Positions 1 through 6,505 of a stretch of DNA of 19,405 nucleotides are shown piece after piece. The notes beneath the pieces are model-generated. The model did no database searches. It saw only the letters and a program-made list of their open reading frames with translations, and was not told the DNA's origin. The stretch comes from Archaeoglobaceae archaeon (GTDB taxonomy: Archaea; Halobacteriota; Archaeoglobi; Archaeoglobales; Archaeoglobaceae), in NCBI GenBank assembly GCA_025058955.1, contig JANXDV010000015.1:1-19405 (forward strand). The letters are read 5' to 3'. Within the stretch, counting starts at the first letter, position 1, and every line of letters starts with the position of its first letter. A program made the position numbers and the translations under genes.

Positions 1-323
1 TTCAGACGGATGCGGAAATCATTTTTATAAGGGCTTCTGAAATTGGAGGAAAGACAAAAATTGATTTATGGCTCAAAAACCTTGGTAAGTCTATAAATGC
101 GGATCTACTGGGTAAAGGGGACGTTTTCATATACTCTGAAAGCTATTATGAGCACATAACGAACTTCACGGTTTCTATAGAGAATGGAGACGGAGATAAC
201 TATTGGGAGCGTGGAGAGACTGCAAAGATCTCATTGGTGATCGAGGGAACACTTAGCGGAGACTACACTCTGACTTATGTTTTCTACAACGGTGTTAAGG
301 TCAGCGACATCTTTTCGAGGTGA
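1..323 (+). CDS. arlG: Archaellum stator protein ArlG (FlaG), C-terminal part, 5' end outside window
   Basis: This reading frame is open from the window edge to a TGA at 321-323 and encodes about 106 residues of a beta-rich C-terminal domain. It has the pattern I know for ArlG: a strand ending in LWLKNLGKSI, a DVFIY segment, then NYWERGETAKISL and a final GDYTLTYVFYNGVKVSD. ArlG and ArlF together form the stator complex in the pseudoperiplasm, anchoring the rotating motor to the S-layer side. The N-terminal membrane helix and start lie upstream of the window. Its stop overlaps the next gene's upstream region, and the order G, F, H, I, J matches the crenarchaeal-type operon. The G assignment rests on the KNxG and W..GET pattern and on this order; a swap of the F and G labels is the main alternative. 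Confidence 0.75.
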   Translation, partial: QTDAEIIFIRASEIGGKTKIDLWLKNLGKSINADLLGKGDVFIYSESYYEHITNFTVSIENGDGDNYWERGETAKISLVIEGTLSGDYTLTYVFYNGVKVSDIFSR

Positions 324-328
324 TAAAA

Positions 329-823
329 GTGGGCTTCGATGCAATTGCGACCGCAATTCTCATGTCCGCAGTTGTTCTGACTGTAGCTTACGTTTTAGTT
401 TCAGGAAACAGCTTTTTAGCGGAAGAGACAATCGAAGGATACAAAGAAATCGCTCACAATTCTCTTAGACGTTTGCAGTCTGATGTGGAAATCATTGCGG
501 TTAGCTATGAACATCCAAACTTAGTTGTTTATTTGAAGAACGTAGGGAGCACGAAATTTGAGAGCTTCTCTGCATTCGATCTGATCGTCTATGGTAAGTC
601 AGATTCAGAGGTTTTTGTCTCAGATTACCTCAGAGCGAATTTTGAAATCCTTAGTGAACTCATAAATCCTGGAATTTTCGATCCTCAAGAAACTGCAAGA
701 GTTAATTCGAATATCGATTTGGCTCGAGGCAATTACACTGTGCTGATCTGCACACCAAATGCGATCTGCGATAGTTATGAGTTTTATGTTGGAGGTGGTT
801 TAAATGGTAGAGAGCATCCATGA
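329..823 (+). CDS. arlF: Archaellum stator protein ArlF (FlaF)
   Basis: A 164-residue protein with an N-terminal hydrophobic helix (about residues 5-27) followed by a beta-rich extracytoplasmic domain, the usual ArlF layout. ArlF binds the S-layer and pairs with ArlG to hold the archaellum motor stationary. I chose the GTG at 329 because a GAGGTGAT site at 317-324 sits 4-6 nt before it and because the product then starts MGFDAIATAIL, close to the MGF(S) start typical of the family. An upstream in-frame GTG at 320 would add three residues but has no room for a ribosome site. Two cysteines near the C-terminus (in ICTPNAIC) could form a disulfide outside the cell. The 3' end overlaps arlH by 20 nt. 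Confidence 0.8.
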   Translation: MGFDAIATAILMSAVVLTVAYVLVSGNSFLAEETIEGYKEIAHNSLRRLQSDVEIIAVSYEHPNLVVYLKNVGSTKFESFSAFDLIVYGKSDSEVFVSDYLRANFEILSELINPGIFDPQETARVNSNIDLARGNYTVLICTPNAICDSYEFYVGGGLNGREHP

Positions 824-1538
824 AATTGAGGAGGAAAGAAAGAGAAGTATTTTATCAAGTGGAAATGATGAGATTGACAAAAGGCTTGGTGGAGGAATTC
901 CTTTAGGCTCTTTAACACTGATCGAAGGCGAAAATGATACTGGAAAAAGCGTTCTTTGCCAGCAGTTTACCTTTGGCGGTCTTGCTCAAGGGCACAGGAT
1001 CGCCTATTACACGACTGAAAACACGATAAAGAGCCTTTTAAATCAGTTGGAATCTCTAAGTCTTGACGTTTCTGACTTCTATGCCTGGGGATATCTGAAA
1101 ATCTATCCGATCCACCTTGAAGGAGTTGAGTGGAGACCAGAGCAAATGAAGAGCATTCTTAACCTTGTTGCGAACCACATAAAGACTATAAAAGAAAACG
1201 TTGTAATGATCGATTCTCTCACTATGTTCACCGCATACAGCACTGAAGACGACGTTCTCGACTTTCTAACAAGGCTAAAGAACTTCTGCGATCTTGGAAA
1301 GACGATCCTCATAACTCTACACCAGCATGCGTTCAAAGAAGACACTCTCGTTCGTATTAGAAGTGCATGTGATTGTCATCTATTCCTAAGAAAAGAGCAA
1401 GTAGGTGATCGCTATGTCAGCGTTCTCGAAGTCTCTAAGATCAGAGGTGCGAAAAAGACGACTGGAAACATAGTAAGCTTTGAAGTCCATCCAGGATTTG
1501 GTTTGAAGATCATTCCGATCTCAGAAGCGAGAGCCTAA
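804..1538 (+). CDS. arlH: Archaellum motor regulator ArlH (FlaH), KaiC-like ATPase
   Basis: A 244-residue RecA/KaiC-superfamily protein. The Walker A motif is GENDTGKS at about residues 42-49 and the Walker B strand is VVMIDS at about residues 132-137, in a fold introduced by the KaiC-like phrase RLGGGIPLGSLTLIEG. ArlH is known to bind ATP, form a ring and dock onto ArlI under the cytoplasmic side of the archaellum motor, probably acting in assembly or switching. The start ATG has a GGAGGTGG site at 791-798, 5 nt upstream and inside arlF, so translation is coupled. Length agrees with the family (about 230-240 residues). A 63-nt gap follows, the only sizeable gap in this operon. Confidence 0.93.
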   Translation: MVESIHEIEEERKRSILSSGNDEIDKRLGGGIPLGSLTLIEGENDTGKSVLCQQFTFGGLAQGHRIAYYTTENTIKSLLNQLESLSLDVSDFYAWGYLKIYPIHLEGVEWRPEQMKSILNLVANHIKTIKENVVMIDSLTMFTAYSTEDDVLDFLTRLKNFCDLGKTILITLHQHAFKEDTLVRIRSACDCHLFLRKEQVGDRYVSVLEVSKIRGAKKTTGNIVSFEVHPGFGLKIIPISEARA

Positions 1539-1541
1539 CTC

Positions 1542-1556
1542 GAAAAGTTTATGTGG
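1542..1556 (+). promoter_or_regulatory. Possible internal promoter before arlI
   Basis: The arlH-arlI gap holds CGAAAAGTTTATG, which resembles an archaeal BRE plus TATA box. A start about 25 nt downstream (near 1574) would leave a short leader that still contains the GGTGAGGGGA ribosome site at 1591-1600. This is a pattern match only; the gap may simply be spacer within one transcript. Confidence 0.35.
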
Positions 1557-1601
1557 TAATTACAACAATAATCATATAGATGAGGAAAGGGGTGAGGGGA
1601 A

Positions 1602-3428
1602 ATGGCTGAGCTCGAATTCAGTTTAAAACCCAAAGGAATGAAACACGGAGTTATGGCTAATTTCCCCTTTACCCCTAAGGAAAATGATGAGCATGATCAC
1701 AGCAACTTAGCTACCTGTGGCATTTACAGGCTTCTTCCTGAGGAGATGAAGAAAGAGGTGAAGAAAAATCTACATCTGCTTGAATACCTTCACATTCTTC
1801 CAATTGACAAGATCGGAATTCCTAAACTTGTTGAGAAGCTCGATCGAAAGAAGCATGGTGAGCTTGAGAATCCAAATTTGATCTATCCAGCGGATGAGAG
1901 TATTTACATACATATTTACCCTGACAAAAATGACGTTCGCAACATCTATATCCCGATCGAACCAACCTTGCTTACTGGAGTTGAAGAATTGCTCAAAGAA
2001 GTAGAGATAAGGCTCGTCGATCACATCACAGGAATCGATTTCGATCCACAGGACAATGAGGAGAAGATCAAGATCCTAAAAGAGGCACTTGCAAAGATCT
2101 GTGAAGTAAACTCGAAGAGCCTTGTAGAAGATGTTAGTGGAGAAGCTAAGCTGATTCCAAAGCTTAGATTTAATTCAAAAGGTGAAGGAAAGCTAAAGGT
2201 TACAGAACAGCAGTATAAAGCTTTAGAGTATGCTCTAATTAGAGATAAAGTTGGTCTCGGTGTTCTCGAGCCATACATCAGAGACAAATACATCGAAGAC
2301 ATCTCTTGCAACGGTCTCGGACCGATCTTCATAGAGCACAAGATCTTTAAAGGACTTAAGAGTGTTATAGAGTTTAGAGATGAGGAAACTCTGAACAAGT
2401 TTGTCATAAGGCTTGCAGAGAGGATTGGAAAGCCAGTAACTTACAAAGATCCAATAGTAGACGCAACTCTGCCAGACGGAAGCAGAATTAACATTGTTTA
2501 TGGAAAAGACATAAGCAAGAATGGAAGCAACTTCACGATCAGAAAGTTCAACGAGACACCTTTCAGTGTTCTTCAGCTTATAGAATTTGGAAGCCTTGAT
2601 TACATGGTTGCGGGCTATTTGTGGCTACTGATCAGCGAAGGTATGAGCGGTTTCATTTGCGGTGAAACTGCAAGCGGTAAAACTACTTTGCTAAACGCTA
2701 TAACCGCTTTCATTAGACCAGAAGCGAAGATCGTTTCCATAGAAGACACACCAGAGCTTCAAGTTCCACATAAGAGCTGGACAAGAGAGGTAACAAGGGG
2801 AACAACGAGAGGAGGAAAGATTGGCGAAGGAAGTGGGAGTGATGTGACGATGTTCGATCTGCTGAAAGCTGCATTGAGGCAGAGACCAAATTACATACTC
2901 GTGGGCGAGATCAGAGGTGTCGAGGGAAACATTGCATTTCAAGCGATGCAAACTGGGCACCCAGTGATGTCCACATTCCACGCAGCAACTGTTGAGAAGC
3001 TCATTCAAAGGCTTACAACTGAGCCAATAAGCGTTCCAAAGACATTCATAGACAATCTAAACTTTGTTGTTATTCAGAGCGCGGTTAGAAGACCTGATGG
3101 AAAGCTTGTGAGGAGAGTTTTGAGTGTTTCAGAGATCGTTGGTTACAATCCTCAAAAAGGAGGTGTAAGCTTTATAGAGGTTTTCCAATGGGATCCGGTG
3201 ACAGACAAACACATTTTCACAGGCTACGGAAGTTCTTATGTTTTGGAACAAAAGATCGCCACTCGTTTGGGCATTCCGGCGAACAAGAAAAAGATGATCT
3301 ATGAGGAAGTGGAGAAGAGAGCAAGAATTCTGAAAAAATTACATGAACAGGGAATAGTGGAATTTTACGAGTTCTTCAAAGCGATTTCGAAGATCACGAA
3401 GAGTGGAATGCTCTCTATAAAGGTGTAG
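1602..3428 (+). CDS. arlI: Archaellum assembly and rotation ATPase ArlI (FlaI)
   Basis: A 608-residue type II/IV secretion ATPase. The N-terminal part (to about residue 230) is the less conserved docking region. The RecA-like domain carries Walker A GETASGKTTL near residue 354, an Asp box around SIEDTPELQ, the Walker B variant ILVGEIRG near residue 432, and a His box in TGHPVMSTFHA. ArlI hexamers hydrolyse ATP both to assemble the filament and to rotate it, sitting on ArlJ in the cytoplasm. It is longer than the roughly 513-residue crenarchaeal ArlI I recall, with the extra length at the N-terminus. A GGTGA site at 1591-1595 precedes the ATG. arlJ starts 1 nt after its stop. Confidence 0.95.
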   Translation: MAELEFSLKPKGMKHGVMANFPFTPKENDEHDHSNLATCGIYRLLPEEMKKEVKKNLHLLEYLHILPIDKIGIPKLVEKLDRKKHGELENPNLIYPADESIYIHIYPDKNDVRNIYIPIEPTLLTGVEELLKEVEIRLVDHITGIDFDPQDNEEKIKILKEALAKICEVNSKSLVEDVSGEAKLIPKLRFNSKGEGKLKVTEQQYKALEYALIRDKVGLGVLEPYIRDKYIEDISCNGLGPIFIEHKIFKGLKSVIEFRDEETLNKFVIRLAERIGKPVTYKDPIVDATLPDGSRINIVYGKDISKNGSNFTIRKFNETPFSVLQLIEFGSLDYMVAGYLWLLISEGMSGFICGETASGKTTLLNAITAFIRPEAKIVSIEDTPELQVPHKSWTREVTRGTTRGGKIGEGSGSDVTMFDLLKAALRQRPNYILVGEIRGVEGNIAFQAMQTGHPVMSTFHAATVEKLIQRLTTEPISVPKTFIDNLNFVVIQSAVRRPDGKLVRRVLSVSEIVGYNPQKGGVSFIEVFQWDPVTDKHIFTGYGSSYVLEQKIATRLGIPANKKKMIYEEVEKRARILKKLHEQGIVEFYEFFKAISKITKSGMLSIKV

Positions 3429-3429
3429 T

Positions 3430-5025
3430 ATGTTCGAGACCGCTAAGGTTCCAACGTTCAAATTTAAGTTCCCATTCATCGAAAAAATGAAAAAGTTAAA
3501 AGAAGAGATGTTATCGGATAACGATCTACTTTTCCTTCTCACATACATGACTTCTCTATCAACCGCTCATCTAAGCAGGGATAAAATTTTCAACATGGCT
3601 TCCGAGACTAAGTATTCTCCAAGTAAATACTTCAGAATGGTTCGAGATCTGGCACAGAAGTGGCATTACGACTATGCAACCGCTTGTGAACTTGTAGCTG
3701 AAAAAATAAGAGCGGAAAGGGTAAAAAAACTTTTCAACAGACTTTCAAATGCAATTTCTGCGGGAGAGCCTGATAGAGAGTTTCTTGAAAGAGAATGGAG
3801 AGCTTTTAAAACTGTAAGAAAAGACGAATACGATCGAAGTCTCGAAAGTCTTAGAAAGTGGAGTGACGCTTACACTTCTCTACTCGTCTCCGCTTCACTG
3901 ATCTCAGTAGTAGTTCTGCTTTCAGTTGTGATCTACAGCGTAGGAGATCCCTCTCAAACCCTCTACGCCTCTGCTTTTGGAAACTTCGTGATCTGCCTCT
4001 TTGGTGTGCTCATGATCTTCAAGGCGGTTCCAAAGGATAGAAAAGTTCATGATTACCACATAAAGTCCAAAGAGCAAGCTTTAGCGGGAAAAATTTCAAC
4101 ACTTTTAATCCCAGCAGGAGTGATGCTATTCGTTTTTTTGGCATTACTCCAAGTTATAATCGGAAACTATGAAATGGCTGGTTATGGATTCATAGCCTTT
4201 GGTTTGGCAACACTACCAATAGGAATTCTTGCAAAAGTCGATGACAAGAAGATTGGTAAGAGAGATGAAGCATTTACGAGCTTCATAAGAAGCCTTGGAG
4301 CAATAAAAGGTGGAGCGGGAGTTTCAATTGCGGAGGCAATAAGAAGAATCGACCAAAAAAACTTAGGCGAGCTGAAAGATCTTGCTTTAGAGCTTCAAAG
4401 AAGACTCTCTTTGGGACTTGATCCAAAACTTTGCTGGGAGAGGTTTATTGGAGAGAGTGGTAGTTATCTAATGGAAAAACTAACCCCGATCTTCACAGAC
4501 TCCATTGAACTTGGTGGCGATGCAAATCTTGTTGGGGAGATCGTTAGCTCTTCAAACCTCGAAATGGTTCTTCTCAGGCTAAAAAGAGATCTGATCTCTT
4601 CTGGATTCGTGAATCTAATAATTCCACTTCACATTGCAATGGTTTCTCTGATGCTCTTCATATCCCAGATCCTCACGATCTTTACCGAATACCTTGGTTC
4701 TCTTTTTGCTTCTCAAGTTGGATCGAGTTCTGGAGAGGTCTTCAAAAATATGCCATTGCAGGGGCTAAATTTGGGAATCTTCGCAGGTGTTCCATTAGAA
4801 CTCCTTGCAGAATACACGTTCTTTATAATCCTCTCTATAACAATTGCCAATGTTCTCGTTTCGAATATAGTAAAAGGGGGAGGAAAATATCTTTATTTGT
4901 ATTACTCCTCAATTCTATTTCTGCTCTCTGGAATTTTAATGCTTGTAGTTCCGCAAGTAGTTAGATGGGCTTTCACCTTGCCGTCATTTGTTGAGGTTAT
5001 CGCGGGGGTGATAATTTATGTCTGA
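3430..5025 (+). CDS. arlJ: Archaellum membrane platform protein ArlJ (FlaJ)
   Basis: A 531-residue polytopic membrane protein of the FlaJ/TadC type. A soluble N-terminal region (about 145 residues) is followed by a helix pair around SLLVSASLISVVVLLSVVIY, a second pair around ISTLLIPAGVMLFVFLALL, a charged cytoplasmic loop typical of the T2SSF fold (residues about 275-385), and further helices to the C-terminus. ArlJ is the inner-membrane core on which ArlI turns. The ATG follows the arlI stop by 1 nt and has AAAGGTG just upstream, within the end of arlI. The gene overlaps the next one by 8 nt, so the downstream gene is coupled to it. Identification is firm from membrane layout, length and position after arlI. 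Confidence 0.92.
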   Translation: MFETAKVPTFKFKFPFIEKMKKLKEEMLSDNDLLFLLTYMTSLSTAHLSRDKIFNMASETKYSPSKYFRMVRDLAQKWHYDYATACELVAEKIRAERVKKLFNRLSNAISAGEPDREFLEREWRAFKTVRKDEYDRSLESLRKWSDAYTSLLVSASLISVVVLLSVVIYSVGDPSQTLYASAFGNFVICLFGVLMIFKAVPKDRKVHDYHIKSKEQALAGKISTLLIPAGVMLFVFLALLQVIIGNYEMAGYGFIAFGLATLPIGILAKVDDKKIGKRDEAFTSFIRSLGAIKGGAGVSIAEAIRRIDQKNLGELKDLALELQRRLSLGLDPKLCWERFIGESGSYLMEKLTPIFTDSIELGGDANLVGEIVSSSNLEMVLLRLKRDLISSGFVNLIIPLHIAMVSLMLFISQILTIFTEYLGSLFASQVGSSSGEVFKNMPLQGLNLGIFAGVPLELLAEYTFFIILSITIANVLVSNIVKGGGKYLYLYYSSILFLLSGILMLVVPQVVRWAFTLPSFVEVIAGVIIYV

Positions 5026-5614
5026 AGTGCCGATTGAGCTCTTAATTGGGCTGATTTTCTTAGTAGTGGTTTTTTTAGTCCCATATTTGCCTCAGAAAAA
5101 AATCACACTTAGTTTTAAGAAACCTAATTTAATTTTGTCAAAAAAAGAAAGAGAGAAAAAGCTCGAAGAAATAGACAAAAAGCTTGAAGAAGTCCTTTCT
5201 GAGCCTGGAAAAGAAAAAATAGTAAAACTTGACGAAGCAACTGAAGAAGCTGCTAAGAAGTTCGAGATAAAAGGAGACTTACTATCTGAGATGCAAACAA
5301 CTGAGAAGCCTAATCAAAATACTGAATCTGTAGAGCAAAAGAGTGAGGAATTAAGTCTTCCTGGGATTGAGAAACTTGAAGATCTTGGAGAAGTTGAAAA
5401 AAATATAACTCTGGAGCAGAATGAGCAGAAGGAGACAAAGATAGAGTTTGAAGAATCGGACAAACTGCTCGAAGATTTAGCTAAAGAAGTTGAAAAAAAG
5501 AAGGAGGAAAAGCTGGATCTTCTTAGAGAACTCAAAGGACAAAAGTTTGAAGTTGGAGAATTGGAATATGAGCTAAAAGAAGTGCTCGAAAGGGTTAAGA
5601 GGTTGAAAACATGA
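5018..5614 (+). CDS. Single-TM coiled-coil protein of the archaellum operon, ArlX-like in architecture
   Basis: A 198-residue protein with one membrane helix at about residues 6-24 (IELLIGLIFLVVVFLVPYL) followed by a cytoplasmic region that is very rich in Lys and Glu and reads as coiled coil (about residues 40-75 and 140-198). This is the architecture of crenarchaeal ArlX, which has an N-terminal helix and coiled coil and forms a ring around the motor; I see no clear sequence identity to it. The gene starts inside the end of arlJ with a GGGGGTGAT site at about 5003-5011 and ends in a 4-nt ATGA overlap with the next gene, so it belongs to the motor operon. No arlC, arlD or arlE appears among the visible operon genes, which leaves the scaffold position open. 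The ArlX role is inference from layout and context. Confidence 0.75.
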   Translation: MSEVPIELLIGLIFLVVVFLVPYLPQKKITLSFKKPNLILSKKEREKKLEEIDKKLEEVLSEPGKEKIVKLDEATEEAAKKFEIKGDLLSEMQTTEKPNQNTESVEQKSEELSLPGIEKLEDLGEVEKNITLEQNEQKETKIEFEESDKLLEDLAKEVEKKKEEKLDLLRELKGQKFEVGELEYELKEVLERVKRLKT

Positions 5615-6219
5615 TCGATCTACTCTTCACAGCTTTTACAATTGCAAGCTATATATGGCTTTACGATAGCAGAGAAAAGGTCTTTAGATTTCTCTGCGAT
5701 GAGATCATCGAGCTCGATTTTTGCAGAGCTATTGTCGTGATCGATAACGAAAATGAATACTATCGGGTGAAAAGTGGTGAAAATGTGCTTAACTGCGAGT
5801 ATCTCCGCTACCAGCCAAAAAGTTTCTGCTTTATAGAAAAGGAAAAAATGATCTTTGCTCCTATTTCTTCAAACTCCGCTGTTTACGTTTTTGTAACTCA
5901 ATACGATGAGGAAATTGGGCAGATCTTTCAAGATCTCTTCGTCGTCGTTCGAAGAGCATTGGAAGATCTTGAAATAAGAAAAAAGAGGGAAGAGCTTCTG
6001 AACGCAGTTAAAGAAAATTTGAAGCAATTTCAATACCTCTCAGATAAACTTAGAAATCCTCTTGCTGTGATCTATGGAGCTCTTGAGGTAAAGGAAGAAC
6101 TTGGCTTAGAGAGAGTATGTTTGATGATCAAGGAGAATGCAGAGAAAATTAAGAAGGTGCTCGATGAGCTTTCCGCATATGAGCTTCAGACGATAAAATT
6201 AACGAAGACTATCTTTTGA
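5611..6219 (+). CDS. Degenerate histidine-kinase-like sensory protein without kinase domain
   Basis: A 202-residue protein with a hydrophobic N-terminus (residues 3-18), a GAF-like alpha/beta region (about 22-118, ending in YVFVTQYDEEIGQIFQDL), and a helical hairpin like a histidine-kinase dimerisation domain (about 120-195). The H-box phrase is FQYLSDKLRNPLAVIYG at residues 140-156. In active kinases the position of D145 is the phosphorylated His, and no HATPase domain follows before the stop. It therefore cannot autophosphorylate in the usual way. It overlaps the coiled-coil gene by ATGA and closes the archaellum operon, so a role in sensing or motor switching is a fair inference. No recognised family name is claimed. 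The end of the gene overlaps a convergent small gene by 11 nt. Confidence 0.75.
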   Translation: MIDLLFTAFTIASYIWLYDSREKVFRFLCDEIIELDFCRAIVVIDNENEYYRVKSGENVLNCEYLRYQPKSFCFIEKEKMIFAPISSNSAVYVFVTQYDEEIGQIFQDLFVVVRRALEDLEIRKKREELLNAVKENLKQFQYLSDKLRNPLAVIYGALEVKEELGLERVCLMIKENAEKIKKVLDELSAYELQTIKLTKTIF

Positions 6220-6367
6220 TCAGTAGGATACATAGTGATGCGGTCAGCAATCCAGTGTAGAAGAGCATAACGTAGTCTGTGACCTCGAAGAGCGAAAGAA
6301 AGCGGTGCATAAGCATAACTGCAGAGAATACTGCGAGCATGGATATACTGATCTTATCTCTTTCCAT
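6209..6367 (-). CDS. Small two-helix membrane protein, 52 residues
   Basis: A short minus-strand frame from ATG at 6365-6367 to TAG at 6209-6211 encodes MERDKISISMLAVFSAVMLM followed by a polar turn and a second hydrophobic stretch ending LCILLIKR. Two membrane helices of about 18-20 residues, a charged N-terminus and a basic C-terminus make it look like a real small membrane protein. Its codon use, with GATC-containing codons, is like that of its neighbours. There is no Shine-Dalgarno site, but a TATA-like element lies about 24 nt upstream, which fits a leaderless message. It converges with the sensory gene and diverges from the beta-propeller gene. I do not recognise a family, and function is unknown. 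Confidence 0.55.
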   Translation of the reverse strand: MERDKISISMLAVFSAVMLMHRFLSLFEVTDYVMLFYTGLLTASLCILLIKR

Positions 6368-6383
6368 GCAAAAAGTTGTTTTC

Positions 6384-6395
6384 GATAATAAAAAG
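6384..6395 (-). promoter_or_regulatory. Putative TATA box for the 52-residue membrane protein
   Basis: On the minus strand this reads CTTTTTATTATC, centred about 24 nt before the ATG at 6367. That is the spacing expected for a leaderless archaeal transcript. Confidence 0.4.
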
Positions 6396-6411
6396 AATTC
6401 TATTAGCTTTG

Positions 6412-6431
6412 AAATTTCAAAATTGAAATTT
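6412..6431. repeat. Perfect 9-bp inverted repeat between divergent promoters
   Basis: The arms AAATTTCAA and TTGAAATTT are separated by two bases. The repeat lies between the promoter of the small minus-strand gene and the promoter of the beta-propeller gene, 40 to 60 nt from the latter's TATA box, so it could be an operator. Its AT-rich composition makes chance a real possibility. The intergenic stretch 6368-6505 holds only this repeat and the two promoters as far as I can see. Confidence 0.5.
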
Positions 6432-6470
6432 TTGGGTTAGATTTGAATATAATATAATTTATTACGAATT

Positions 6471-6486
6471 GATTATATATAAATAG
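6471..6486 (+). promoter_or_regulatory. Promoter of the beta-propeller gene
   Basis: GATTATATATAAATAG contains a near-consensus archaeal TATA box centred about 27 nt upstream of the ATG at 6506. Transcription would begin at or within a few bases of the start codon, giving a leaderless mRNA; accordingly no ribosome-binding site is present. Confidence 0.7.
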
Positions 6487-6505
6487 TTTTGAGATTAGTT
6501 TTAGC

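Noticed and set aside
6220..6370. Non-coding RNA or attachment-site remnant after the archaellum operon
   Set aside because: The stretch is better explained by the 52-residue minus-strand membrane protein; no tRNA-like or direct-repeat structure is visible.
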